Positions 8,620 to 17,038 of a stretch of DNA of 64,000 nt are shown piece after piece. The notes under the pieces were generated by a model. The model ran no database searches and was not told the origin of the DNA. It worked only from the letters and a program-made list of their open reading frames with translations. The translations under genes were made by a program, and so were the position numbers. This stretch comes from Pseudomonadota bacterium (GTDB lineage: Bacteria > Pseudomonadota > Gammaproteobacteria > Burkholderiales > Burkholderiaceae_E): positions 1 to 64,000 of the forward strand of contig JAEWFA010000046.1 in the NCBI GenBank assembly GCA_023389055.1, written 5' to 3'. Within the stretch, counting starts at the first letter, position 1, and each line of letters opens with the position of its first letter.

Positions 8620-9299
8620 CAGGGTTGCGACGACGACTCTATGACGTACCCCATGCCACGCACCGTGCGGATCAGTTTCGGCTCGAAATCGTCGTCGACC
8701 TTCGCGCGCAGGCGACGCACCGCCACCTCGATGACGTTCGTATCGCTGTCGAAGTTCATGTCCCAGACCTGTGAAGCGATCAGCGAGCGAGGCAGCACTT
8801 CCCCCTGGCGGCGCAGCAGCAGCTCGAGCAGCGCGAACTCCTTCGCGGTGAGATCGATGCGCCGGCCGGCTCGTACCACCCTGCGGCGCAGCAGGTCCAG
8901 CTCCAGATCGGCGACCTGCAATCGCTGCTGTTCCCGTCCGAGTCCGCGCCGCAGCAGCGTACGGACGCGCGCGAGCAACTCGGAGAACGCGAAAGGCTTC
9001 ACCAGGTAGTCGTCGGCGCCGAGTTCCAGGCCCTTGACGCGATCGTCGACCTGGTCGCGTGCGGTGAGGAAGAGCACGGGCATCGTCCGGCCGGCCGAGC
9101 GCGTGCGGCGCAGCACCTCCCATCCGTCGATCCCGGGCAGCATCACGTCGAGCACCATCAGGTCGTATTCGTTCTGCGTCGCCAGGTGCGCGCCGTCTAC
9201 GCCGTCTCGCGCGAGATCGGTCACGAAACCGGCCTCGCTCAGTCCCTGCCGCAGGTACTCGCCGGTCTTTCGTTCGTCCTCGACGACGAGGATCTTCAT
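8619..9299 (-). CDS. cusR: Heavy-metal response regulator, OmpR/PhoB family (CusR/CopR type)
   Basis: A 226-residue regulator. The receiver domain covers residues 1 to about 118, with the acidic pocket at E7-D8 (VVEDE), phospho-acceptor D51 (MVLDVMLPG), the conserved Thr in FLTARD and Lys in YLVKPF. The winged-helix domain covers about 125-222 and ends with LIRTVRGMGYVIE. The sequence LTAKEFALLELLLRR and VAVRRLRAKVDDDFEPKLI matches the CusR, CopR and CzcR group. The start at 9299 gives the conserved MKILVVEDERKTGEYL N-terminus and has a GAAGGAAG ribosome site; the open frame upstream is not family-like. It likely binds the palindrome at 9369-9384 and controls both itself and the efflux operon. 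Confidence 0.93.
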   Translation of the reverse strand: MKILVVEDERKTGEYLRQGLSEAGFVTDLARDGVDGAHLATQNEYDLMVLDVMLPGIDGWEVLRRTRSAGRTMPVLFLTARDQVDDRVKGLELGADDYLVKPFAFSELLARVRTLLRRGLGREQQRLQVADLELDLLRRRVVRAGRRIDLTAKEFALLELLLRRQGEVLPRSLIASQVWDMNFDSDTNVIEVAVRRLRAKVDDDFEPKLIRTVRGMGYVIESSSQP

Positions 9300-9368
9300 T
9301 CGCTTCCTTCGCGGGAATTCGAATCGAATCGCCGGCATTGTGAGCCCTGCAAGCGAGCGTGATCGCGG

Positions 9369-9384
9369 ATTACGAAGATGTAAT
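9369..9384. promoter_or_regulatory. Palindromic operator, probable CusR/CopR-type metal box
   Basis: ATTACGAAGATGTAAT has perfect five-base arms (ATTAC/GTAAT) around six bases. It lies in the 130-bp gap between the response regulator gene and the efflux operon. Heavy-metal regulators of this group bind similar AT-rich dyads. On the minus strand it lies just upstream of where a -35 would sit for a -10-like CACAAT at 9337-9342, fitting autoregulation. It is also placed to activate the rightward operon. I saw no second copy in the metal region. Confidence 0.6.
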
Positions 9385-9429
9385 GCGCCGGTCAGGAGAA
9401 CGTCGCCGCCGCTTTGCCACGATCGCCTC

Positions 9430-10638
9430 ATGCGACTCGCGCGACGCGCCAGGATTGCGCTGGCCCTGCTGATGCTGGCGAGCGCGCCGGCCGCCGGCGC
9501 GCAGACGCTCGCGCAGGCGCTCGAGCAGGCCTGGCTGCGCTATCCGCCTGCCGCGGCGCTCGAAGCACAGGGCGACGAGGCGGCCGCGCGCGTCGATCTC
9601 GCCGACCGCGTGGTCCCCGGCGCGCCTTCCGCCACGGTGGCGGCGCGGGGCGACCGCTTCCATCGTGACGACGGGGCACGGAAATGGGAGATGGAGGTCG
9701 GCGTCCCGATCTGGCTGCCCGGGCAGCAGGCGGCGCGGCGCAGCGAAGCGCGCGCACTGCGCGAAGAAGTCGATGCCCGGCGTTCGCTGCTGCAATGGAC
9801 GCTGTCCGGCGAACTCCGCGTGCAGTGGTGGTCGGTCGCGTCGGCGCGCGCGGCGCGCGAGCTCGCGTCGCGTCGTCTCGACACCGCGCGGCAGCTCGAA
9901 TCGGACGTGCTGCGACGCTTCGAATCGGGAGACCTCGCGCGCTTCGATGCAAACCTCGCGCGCAACGAGCGACTCGCGGCGGAAGCGGAGCTCGCCCAGG
10001 CGACGGCGATCGTGCAGCAACACGAGGCCGGGCTGCGGGCGCTCACCGGCATGGGCGTGCCGTCGGCGCTCGCGGGAGAGACGATCGCGACGGGGCGGCT
10101 GCGCCTGGAGGATCATCCGCAATGGCGGGCCGCCGACGCGGGCACGCGCCTGGCCGACGCCGCGCTGCTCGCCACGGTGAAGTCGGATCGCGCAGCGCCG
10201 CATGTGGCGTTGCGCATGGAACGCGATCGCGGCGATCGCGCAGCGCCGTTCGCCAATTCGGTCGGCGTGCAACTGAGCATTCCGTTCTCGTGGGAGCCGC
10301 AGCTGCGTCGACAGACCGCCGCGGCACGCGCCGAGCGCTCGCGTGCGGGTGCAGAGCTCGCGTCGATCGCGCTGCGCCTGCAGGCCGCGGTGGACAGCGC
10401 GCGGGCGTCGCTCGAGGCGGCCGAGCGGCAGATGGGCATTGCGCGCACCCGGCAGGCTCTTGCCGCCGATAACCTTCGCCTGTCCGAGCGTTCGTTCGCG
10501 CTGGGCGAGACCGATCTCACCTCGCTGCTGCGCGTACGAGCGATCGCCCTCGAGGCGGACCTGCTCGAAGCGCGCCAGCGCATCGCTTCCGACGCGACGC
10601 GATCGCAGTTGAACCAGGCTCTCGGAGTCTTGCCATGA
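9430..10638 (+). CDS. Outer-membrane efflux protein of the TolC/CzcC type
   Basis: A 402-residue outer-membrane channel subunit for the RND pump encoded downstream. It has a signal peptide (residues 1 to about 24, cut after AAGA), followed by LAQALEQAWLRYP, a typical start of the mature protein. Two long heptad-like helical regions (about 85-185 and 290-395) form the TolC-family coiled coils. It is slightly shorter than most CzcC/CusC proteins. The start is set by the signal peptide; no Shine-Dalgarno sequence is visible. Its stop overlaps the next ATG (ATGA), showing translational coupling. It would form the exit duct from the periplasm through the outer membrane. Confidence 0.86.
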   Translation: MRLARRARIALALLMLASAPAAGAQTLAQALEQAWLRYPPAAALEAQGDEAAARVDLADRVVPGAPSATVAARGDRFHRDDGARKWEMEVGVPIWLPGQQAARRSEARALREEVDARRSLLQWTLSGELRVQWWSVASARAARELASRRLDTARQLESDVLRRFESGDLARFDANLARNERLAAEAELAQATAIVQQHEAGLRALTGMGVPSALAGETIATGRLRLEDHPQWRAADAGTRLADAALLATVKSDRAAPHVALRMERDRGDRAAPFANSVGVQLSIPFSWEPQLRRQTAAARAERSRAGAELASIALRLQAAVDSARASLEAAERQMGIARTRQALAADNLRLSERSFALGETDLTSLLRVRAIALEADLLEARQRIASDATRSQLNQALGVLP

Positions 10639-11222
10639 AAAGCTTCTTCGCGTCGATCTCGGCGTTCGCCCTGGCACCCGTCCTCACGCTCGCGCTCGTG
10701 CCCGCGACATTCGCGCACGAGGGCCACGACGACGCCGAACCGGCCGCGGCGCCCGCGCAAACGGGCGAAACGAATGCGCGCGCGGCGACGGCAACGGATC
10801 TCTTCGAGCTCGTCGCGGTCGTCGTCGACGACCGCCTGATGCTCTATCTCGACCGCTTCGAGACGAACGAGCCGATTTCCGGTGCGCGCATCGAAGTGCT
10901 CGACGGGGATCGCAAGCTCGGCGTCGAGGAGCTCGAGCCCGGCGTGTACGCCGTCGTCGGTCAGGCATTCGACGATCGCCGCCCGCGCGCGTTGGCCATC
11001 GACGTGCAGGCGGGCGCCGAATTCGATCTGTTGTCGATCGCCCTCGAAGCGGGAGCACCGCCCGGGTCGGCCGACGCCACGAATGCGATGGAAGCGAAAC
11101 GGGGATGGTCGCATCCGCTCGTCTGGAGCGCCTCCGGCGCAGCGTTCCTCGCCGGCGCCGGCGTCGTCGCATTCCGGCGCAAGGGCGCCCGGACGAACTC
11201 CGACGGCGAGTCGGCGCGATGA
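10635..11222 (+). CDS. Metal-efflux-associated periplasmic protein with HEGHDD motif
   Basis: A 195-residue protein with a signal peptide to about residue 27, then a mature N-terminus HEGHDDAEP rich in His and acidic residues, a possible metal-binding tail. The middle (ELVAVVVDDRLMLYLDRFET, then GARIEVLDG and GVYAVVGQ) looks like a small beta-sandwich. A hydrophobic helix near residues 160-180 is followed by RRKGAR, probably a C-terminal membrane anchor. The beta domain resembles the extra N-terminal domain of some HME-RND adaptor proteins, here as a separate gene. It is coupled by ATGA overlaps to both neighbours in the efflux operon. A role in metal delivery to the adaptor or in assembly is inferred. 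Confidence 0.7.
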   Translation: MKSFFASISAFALAPVLTLALVPATFAHEGHDDAEPAAAPAQTGETNARAATATDLFELVAVVVDDRLMLYLDRFETNEPISGARIEVLDGDRKLGVEELEPGVYAVVGQAFDDRRPRALAIDVQAGAEFDLLSIALEAGAPPGSADATNAMEAKRGWSHPLVWSASGAAFLAGAGVVAFRRKGARTNSDGESAR

Positions 11223-12394
11223 ACGCCCATTCGAAGGGCGCTTCGTTTCCGATGGCCACGATTGCGCGGGTCATCGTGCTCGCGTTCGGTATCGTGGCGG
11301 GCGCCTCGGTCGCGTTCGCGCACGAAGGCGAGGATCATTCGGAGCCGGTTGCGACCGGTGCGCCGCCGGCTGCAGATGCATCGGCGAGTGCGGTCGATGC
11401 CGTCGCCCCGCACCGCGCGACGGACGGAAGCGTCTTCGTCTCCAAGCCGACGCAATACCGGATCGGCCTGCGCACCCGGGCCGTCGAGGCGGCGGCGCTT
11501 CCCGTCACCGTTCCACTCAACGGACGGGTGGTCGCCGATCCGAACGCGGGCGGGCGCGTGCAGTCGACGCAGACCGGCCGCGTCGAGCCGGGTCCGAGGG
11601 GACTGCCGGTGCTCGGACAGAAGGTGGCCAAGGGCGAGGTGCTCGCCTACGTGGAACCGGCGGTCGCAAGCCTCGAGCGCGCGAACCGCGTCTCGGAGCT
11701 CGCTGCGCTCGACGCGCAGATCGCGATCGCGCGCAGCAGGGCTGCGCGTCACCAACAGCTCGAGGGGTCGGTACCGCGCAAGGACATCGAGGCGACGCAG
11801 ATCGAGCTGCGATCGCTGCAGGCGCGCCGCAACGCCGCCATCACGGGGCTCGCTGCGCGCGAAGCACTGCGCGCACCCGTCGCGGGCATCGTCAGCGCGA
11901 CCTCGATCGTCGCCGGACAGATCGTCGAGCCTCGCGAGACGCTGGTCGAGATCGTCGACCCGTCGCGCCTGGCGATCGAGGCGCTGGTCTACGATCCGGC
12001 CGCGGCCGCGGCGATCTCCGGGGCGAGCGCCGCGGTCGGCGACGCGCCGCTCGAGCTGCAGCTGGTCGGCGCCGGACGCCAGCTGCGAGGGCAGGCACTG
12101 CCGCTGCTTTTTCGCGTCCAGCCCCACGGCGCAGCGCTCGCGGTGGGGCAGCCGTTGCCGGTGATCGCGCGAACGAACGTCACGCGCGAAGGCTTCGCGG
12201 TAGCCCGTCGAGCGCTCGTTCGCGAACGCTCCGGCGAGAGCGTCGTCTGGGTGCACGAGGCCGCCGAGCGCTTCGTGCCGCGTCGCGTCGCCTTCGAATC
12301 GCTCGACGCCGACACGATCGTCGTGACCTCGGGCCTGTCCGCGCGCGATCGCGTCGTCGTTTTCGCGGCGAATCTTCTCGCGCAGGTACGCTGA
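11219..12394 (+). CDS. HME-RND efflux periplasmic adaptor subunit (CusB/CzcB type)
   Basis: A 391-residue membrane-fusion protein. The signal peptide is followed by a mature N-terminus HEGEDHSEP rich in His and Glu. The adaptor order can be followed: a barrel-sandwich half (PVTVPLNGRVVADPNAGGRV), a lipoyl-like region (GQKVAKGEVLAYVEP), a helical hairpin of about 60 residues with VPRKDIEATQIELRSLQARR, the second lipoyl half (LRAPVAGIVSATSIVAGQIV) and a beta-barrel domain. The start at 11219 overlaps the preceding stop (ATGA); an internal Met at 11252 begins the signal peptide more conventionally and is an alternative. It bridges the RND pump and the outer-membrane channel and may hand metal to the pump. 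Confidence 0.9.
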   Translation: MNAHSKGASFPMATIARVIVLAFGIVAGASVAFAHEGEDHSEPVATGAPPAADASASAVDAVAPHRATDGSVFVSKPTQYRIGLRTRAVEAAALPVTVPLNGRVVADPNAGGRVQSTQTGRVEPGPRGLPVLGQKVAKGEVLAYVEPAVASLERANRVSELAALDAQIAIARSRAARHQQLEGSVPRKDIEATQIELRSLQARRNAAITGLAAREALRAPVAGIVSATSIVAGQIVEPRETLVEIVDPSRLAIEALVYDPAAAAAISGASAAVGDAPLELQLVGAGRQLRGQALPLLFRVQPHGAALAVGQPLPVIARTNVTREGFAVARRALVRERSGESVVWVHEAAERFVPRRVAFESLDADTIVVTSGLSARDRVVVFAANLLAQVR

Positions 12395-12395
12395 C

Positions 12396-15300
12396 GTGTT
12401 CGAGGCCCTCGTTCGAGCGAGCCTGCGCCAGCGCCTGATCGTTCTCGCCGCGTCGCTGCTGCTGGTCGTCTACGGCGCGCTCACGCTGCGGCAGATGCCG
12501 GTCGACGTCTTCCCCGACCTGAACAAGCCGACCGTCGTGCTGATGGCCGAGGCAGGCGGCATGGCACCCGAGGAGGTCGAGCAACTCGTCACGTTTCCGA
12601 TCGAAACCGGCATGAACGGAATGCCGGGCGTCACGCGCGTGCGCTCGGTGTCCGGCGTCGGCCTGTCGATCGTCTACGTCGAGTTCGACTGGGGGTCCGA
12701 CGTCTACCGCAACCGCCAGCAGGTTGCCGAGCGGCTGAACCTGGTGCGCGAGCAGTTGCCGGCTAACGTCGTTCCGCAGATGGGGCCGATCTCGTCGATC
12801 ATGGGCGAGATCCTGCTGATTGCGTTTCCGGCCGACCCGCAGCGTGCAAGCCCGATGCAGGTGCGCGAATACGCCGACTGGGTGGTTCGCCCGCGGCTGC
12901 TGACGATCCCCGGCGTCGCGCAGGCGATTCCGATCGGCGGCGAGGTGCGCCAGTACCGGATCGGCCTGCGTCCCGAGCAGCTCCAGGCGCTCGCGGTGCC
13001 GCGGGAGCGCGTCGACGCAGCGCTGAAGGACTTCGGCGCGAACACCAGCGGCGGCTTCCTCGAGGCCCAGGGCCGCGAGTACCTGATCCGGCAGATCGGG
13101 CGCTCGAGCCGCATCGAGGATCTTCGCAATCTCGTCGTCTCGACCGAAGGCGGGCGACGCGTGCTGCTGCATCAGGTCGCCGACGTCAGCATCGCAGCCG
13201 CCGTCAAGCGCGGCGATGCGGGCTACGCCGGCAAGCCGGCCGTGCTCGTCTCCGTGCAGAAGCAGCCCGATGCCGATACGGTCGCGCTCACGCGTCAAGT
13301 GGAGAAGGCGATGGGCGAGCTCGCGAAGAGCCTGCCGGCGGGCATCGAAGAGCCACGCTCCCTGTTCCGCCAGGCCGACTTCATCGAGCGCTCGGTGGGC
13401 AACGTGCTGGAGGCGCTGCGCGACGGCGCGATTCTCGTCGCCATCGTGCTGTTCGCGTTCCTGCTCAACGCGCGCACGACGCTGATCTCGCTCGCGGCGA
13501 TTCCCGTGTCGCTGCTCTGTACCGCGCTCGTGTTCCATGCATTCGGGCTCTCGATCAACACGATGACGCTCGGCGGCCTGGCGATCGCCATCGGGGAGCT
13601 GGTCGACGACGCCGTGGTCGGCGTCGAGAACGTGCTGCGGCGGCTCCGGTTGAACCGGTCGCTGCCGCAGCCGCGCCCGACAGCCGAGGTGGTCGCGAAA
13701 GCGACGCTCGAGGTGCGCTCGGCCATCCTGTACGCGACGATCATCGTCGTGCTCGTCTTCGTGCCGCTGTTCGTGCTGCCGGGCATCGAGGGGCGCCTGT
13801 TCACGCCGCTGGGCGTCGCGTACATCGTCTCGATCCTCGCCAGCATGGTCGTTTCGGTGACGATCACGCCCGTGATGTCGTACTACCTGCTCCCGACGAT
13901 GAAGCAGCTGGGAAGCGGCGACAGCGCGCTGGTGCGCACGCTGAAACGCTGGGACGCGACGCTGCTCGACTGGTCGTTCGAGCACGCTCTATTCCTGCTC
14001 GTTGCGGCGCTCGTCGTCGTGCTCGCCGCAGCCGCTGCAGTGACGCAGTTTCCGCGCGCGTTCCTGCCGCCGTTCAACGAGGGCACGCTCACCGTCGGCA
14101 TGCTGCTCGAGCCCGGTACCTCGCTGGGCGAATCGAACCGCATCGGCGCGATCGGCGAGAAGCTCGTCGCGGCCGTGCCCGAGGTGACGCAGGTCGGCCG
14201 GCGCACCGGCCGCGCCGAGCTGGACGAGCACGCCGAGGGCGTGCACAGCACCGAGCTGGAGGTCGACCTCGCGCGCAGCGAACGCAGCCGCGACGAGGTC
14301 ATCGGCGACATCCGTGCCCGGCTGGCGACGCTGCCGGTCGTCGTGAACGTCGGCCAGCCGATCTCGCACCGGCTCGACCACCTGCTCTCCGGCGTGCGGG
14401 CGCAGATCGCGTTGAAGGTGTTCGGCGAGGACCTCGACACGCTGCGCACGATTGCCGAAGCGCTGCGCACGCGGCTGGCGGCGATTCCCGGTGTCACCGA
14501 CCTGCAGGTGGAGAAGCAGGTGCGAATCCCGCAGACCAAGATCCGCATCGACTACGACGAAGCCGCGCGCTACGGCGTGTCCCCCGGGGCGCTGCTGCGC
14601 GGTCTCGAACAAATGATCTCCGGCGAGCGCATCACGCAGATCATCGAGGGCAACCGTCGCTTCGACCTCGTCGCGCGCCTGCCGGAGAGCCGGCGCGACG
14701 CGCACGCCCTCGAGGCGCTGCTGATCGAGACTTCCGACGGGCACGTTCCGCTGTCCACGATCGCGAACATCGAGGACGCCGACGGGCCCAACCAGATCAG
14801 CCGCGAGAACTCGCGAAGGCGCATCGTCCTGTCGGCCAATACCGATGGGCGCGACCTGTCGGCGGTGGTCGCGGCGATCCGTACCGAACTCGCGGCGCAA
14901 CGGATGCCCGACGGCTATTTCACCGCGCTCGAAGGCCAGTTCCAGGCGCAGGAGGAGGCGTCGCAGCGGATCGCGCTGCTCGCGCTCGTGTCGCTCGCGA
15001 TGATCTTCCTCGTGCTCTACGGCCGCTATCGTTCCGCGGCGCTGGCGTTGATCGTGATGGGCAACATCCCGCTCGCACTCGTCGGCAGTGTCCTGGCACT
15101 GTGGATCTCGGGGCAGCCGCTGTCGGTTGCGGCGCTCGTCGGCTTCGTCACGCTCACCGGCATCGCCACGCGCAACGGCATCCTGAAGATCTCGCACTAC
15201 ATCAACTTGTGCGCCTTCGAGGGCGAGCGCTTCGGCAAGCCGATGATCGTGCGCGGTTCACTGGAGCGGCTCACCCCGGTGCTGATGACGGCGCTGGTCG

Positions 15301-15536
15301 CCGCCTTCGCGCTGACGCCGCTGCTGCTGGCGGCCGATGCGCCGGGCAAGGAAGTGCTGCATCCGGTGGCCGTCGTGATCTTTGGTGGCCTCGTCAGCTC
15401 GACGCTGCTCGACACCGTACTCACGCCCGTGATGTTCTGGCGATGGGGCGAACGGCCGCTGCGGCGGTTGCTCGCGCAGCACGCGACCGAAAGCATCGGC
15501 ACGCGCGGTGCCGCGCGCGTCGCAGAGAGTTTCTGA
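12396..15536 (+). CDS. HME-RND heavy-metal efflux pump (CzcA/CusA family)
   Basis: A 1046-residue proton-driven pump of full family length, with a GTG start one base after the adaptor stop. The N-terminal helix (RLIVLAASLLLVVYGALTLR), PVDVFPDLNKPTV and the large periplasmic loops are typical. TM4 carries the proton-relay motif GELVDDAVVGVEN with D404 and D405. That differs from CzcA (DFGxxxDGAVVxVEN) and from copper-type CusA (AIGAMVDAAIVMIEN); it is closer to NrsA-like pumps. I see no obvious three-Met copper relay. It should export a divalent or monovalent metal from periplasm or cytosol through the TolC-like channel. The metal is not settled by the sequence. Confidence 0.93.
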   Translation: MFEALVRASLRQRLIVLAASLLLVVYGALTLRQMPVDVFPDLNKPTVVLMAEAGGMAPEEVEQLVTFPIETGMNGMPGVTRVRSVSGVGLSIVYVEFDWGSDVYRNRQQVAERLNLVREQLPANVVPQMGPISSIMGEILLIAFPADPQRASPMQVREYADWVVRPRLLTIPGVAQAIPIGGEVRQYRIGLRPEQLQALAVPRERVDAALKDFGANTSGGFLEAQGREYLIRQIGRSSRIEDLRNLVVSTEGGRRVLLHQVADVSIAAAVKRGDAGYAGKPAVLVSVQKQPDADTVALTRQVEKAMGELAKSLPAGIEEPRSLFRQADFIERSVGNVLEALRDGAILVAIVLFAFLLNARTTLISLAAIPVSLLCTALVFHAFGLSINTMTLGGLAIAIGELVDDAVVGVENVLRRLRLNRSLPQPRPTAEVVAKATLEVRSAILYATIIVVLVFVPLFVLPGIEGRLFTPLGVAYIVSILASMVVSVTITPVMSYYLLPTMKQLGSGDSALVRTLKRWDATLLDWSFEHALFLLVAALVVVLAAAAAVTQFPRAFLPPFNEGTLTVGMLLEPGTSLGESNRIGAIGEKLVAAVPEVTQVGRRTGRAELDEHAEGVHSTELEVDLARSERSRDEVIGDIRARLATLPVVVNVGQPISHRLDHLLSGVRAQIALKVFGEDLDTLRTIAEALRTRLAAIPGVTDLQVEKQVRIPQTKIRIDYDEAARYGVSPGALLRGLEQMISGERITQIIEGNRRFDLVARLPESRRDAHALEALLIETSDGHVPLSTIANIEDADGPNQISRENSRRRIVLSANTDGRDLSAVVAAIRTELAAQRMPDGYFTALEGQFQAQEEASQRIALLALVSLAMIFLVLYGRYRSAALALIVMGNIPLALVGSVLALWISGQPLSVAALVGFVTLTGIATRNGILKISHYINLCAFEGERFGKPMIVRGSLERLTPVLMTALVAAFALTPLLLAADAPGKEVLHPVAVVIFGGLVSSTLLDTVLTPVMFWRWGERPLRRLLAQHATESIGTRGAARVAESF

Positions 15537-15565
15537 ACCGCTCGTTTCCGAAGGAAGATTCCGAG

Positions 15566-16042
15566 ATGAAAGACGTCCGTTTCGCCGCCGCCGCGGCGGT
15601 TCTGTTCACGTTCTCCGTGCCCGCCGCGTTCGCGCACGACGATGCCTACCTCGCCACGCAGAAGGCGCCCAACGGCGGCCAGTTGCGCGTGGCGGGGCCC
15701 TATCACTACGAACTGGTCACGGACCGCGCGGCGCCCGGAGCGGCCGCGCATGCGATCCTCGTCTACGTCACCGATCATGCGGGCACCCCCGTGGCAACGC
15801 AGGGAGCGCAGGGCGTGGCGCACGTGCTCGCCGGAAAGGAACGCGCAAGCTTGCCGCTCGCGTCCGACGGCGGCAACCGGATGAAGGCGCTCTCTCCTTA
15901 CGTGGTGGCGGCTGATGCGAAGCTCGTCGTCTCGATCACGATCCCCGGGGCGCAGCCGGCGCAGGCGCGCTTCGCGGCCGAGCCGGCCGGCGCGTCGGCA
16001 TCCCCGCATGCGCCGAACCCGAACTCCGGTCCAGCGCATTGA
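15566..16042 (+). CDS. Small periplasmic protein at the end of the metal efflux operon
   Basis: A 158-residue protein with a signal peptide to about residue 23, then a mature start HDDAYLATQKAPNGGQLRVAG. The next part (YHYELVTDR, LVYVTDHAGTPVAT) reads as a beta-sandwich domain and the C-terminus is a Pro/Ala/Ser tail. Proteins beginning H-D-D-A-Y-L-A-T-Q with APNGGQ recur beside HME-RND pumps of Betaproteobacteria, as I recall, but have no assigned function. A good ribosome site (AAGGAAGA) lies about 8 bases upstream, 29 bp after the pump stop, so it is in the operon. Metal binding by the HDD tail is inferred only. Confidence 0.7.
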   Translation: MKDVRFAAAAAVLFTFSVPAAFAHDDAYLATQKAPNGGQLRVAGPYHYELVTDRAAPGAAAHAILVYVTDHAGTPVATQGAQGVAHVLAGKERASLPLASDGGNRMKALSPYVVAADAKLVVSITIPGAQPAQARFAAEPAGASASPHAPNPNSGPAH

Positions 16043-16123
16043 AGCGGCGAGCGTCGACTGCGCACCGCGGCTTCGCCGGCGCTACGATCACGGGTTGAGA
16101 GCCCACCCCGACGAGGAAACGCC

Positions 16124-16837
16124 ATGCAAGCTCGCGACGTGATGTCGACGCCGGTCATTTCCGTCACCGAGGAAACGTCGGTCGCCGACGTTGCCAGGCT
16201 GCTGCTGCGCCACGGGATCAGCGCCGTGCCGGTGCTCGGAACGGATGGGCGGCTGCTCGGCATCGTCAGCGAGGGCGATCTGGTCCGGCGCGTCGAGAGC
16301 GGTACCGAACGCGAGCCTTCGTGGTGGCTGCGCCTGTTCGGCGACACCGAGGAGCGGGTACGCGACTACGCGAAGACGCACGGCCGACGCGTTGCCGACG
16401 TGATGACTCGCAGCGTGACGACGGTGTCGGAGGAGGCGAGCCTTGCCGAGATCGCCGCGCTGCTCGAGCGCCACCGCATCAAGCGGGTGCCGGTGATGCG
16501 CGGCAGCGAGGTCGTCGGGATCGTGAGCCGCGCGAACCTGCTGCACGGGCTCGCGTCGTCGCCGGCACAGAGCCCGGCGAGCGCCGATGCGGGCGTCGGC
16601 GATCCGTTGCTGCGCACGCGCATCGACGAGGAGATGCGCCGTGCCGGACTGGATACGGCGTTCGTCAATGTCGTCGTCGCCGACGGCGTCGCCTGGCTGT
16701 GGGGTGCCGTGCGCTCGGAGGGCCAGCTCGATGCCGCACGCATCGCCGCCGAACGCGTGATGGGCAATGCTGCCGCCGTGCAAAACCGGTTGTCGGTGTT
16801 CCCGGCGTCGGTGCAGCGCGTGATGTGGGCGGAGTGA
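16124..16837 (+). CDS. CBS-pair and BON domain protein
   Basis: A 237-residue soluble protein. CBS1 spans about residues 1-60 (VMSTPVISVTEETSVADVAR, then GIVSEGDLVRR) and CBS2 about 88-145 (VMTRSVTTVSEEASLAEIAA, then GIVSRANLL). A BON domain follows at about 160-230 (DTAFVNVVVADGVAWLWGAV). CBS pairs bind adenine nucleotides, and BON binds phospholipid or protein surfaces. The combination is common in Betaproteobacteria, usually as a stress or energy-status sensor of unknown target. I see no signal peptide, so it is probably cytosolic. It follows the metal operon on the same strand after an 81-bp gap and may have its own promoter. Confidence 0.9.
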   Translation: MQARDVMSTPVISVTEETSVADVARLLLRHGISAVPVLGTDGRLLGIVSEGDLVRRVESGTEREPSWWLRLFGDTEERVRDYAKTHGRRVADVMTRSVTTVSEEASLAEIAALLERHRIKRVPVMRGSEVVGIVSRANLLHGLASSPAQSPASADAGVGDPLLRTRIDEEMRRAGLDTAFVNVVVADGVAWLWGAVRSEGQLDAARIAAERVMGNAAAVQNRLSVFPASVQRVMWAE

Positions 16838-16938
16838 ACGCAACGTCGGCGGCCCCTGCGCCCCGTGCGCCCGACTCCCCTTCCTTGGCGGGCTTGCTGT
16901 GAATCGCTGCGTTTTCCGCCGGGCAATTGTTTCCCCGG

Positions 16939-16969
16939 CCCGGAACGCTGTGCTTCGCAGCATTCCGGG
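16939..16969. terminator. Strong hairpin between convergent genes, possible bidirectional terminator
   Basis: CCCGGAACGCTG and CAGCATTCCGGG form a 12-bp stem with a single C-A mismatch around the loop TGCTTCG. It lies between the CBS-BON gene and the convergent CDF transporter gene. No good T-run follows on either strand, so intrinsic termination is only likely, not sure. Confidence 0.45.
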
Positions 16970-17038
16970 AGGGGGCCGTTTCGGTGGGCAGGCGGCTCCT
17001 CTTGAAGCTCCGATTCCGTCGCCGCTGCGCCGAGCGGG

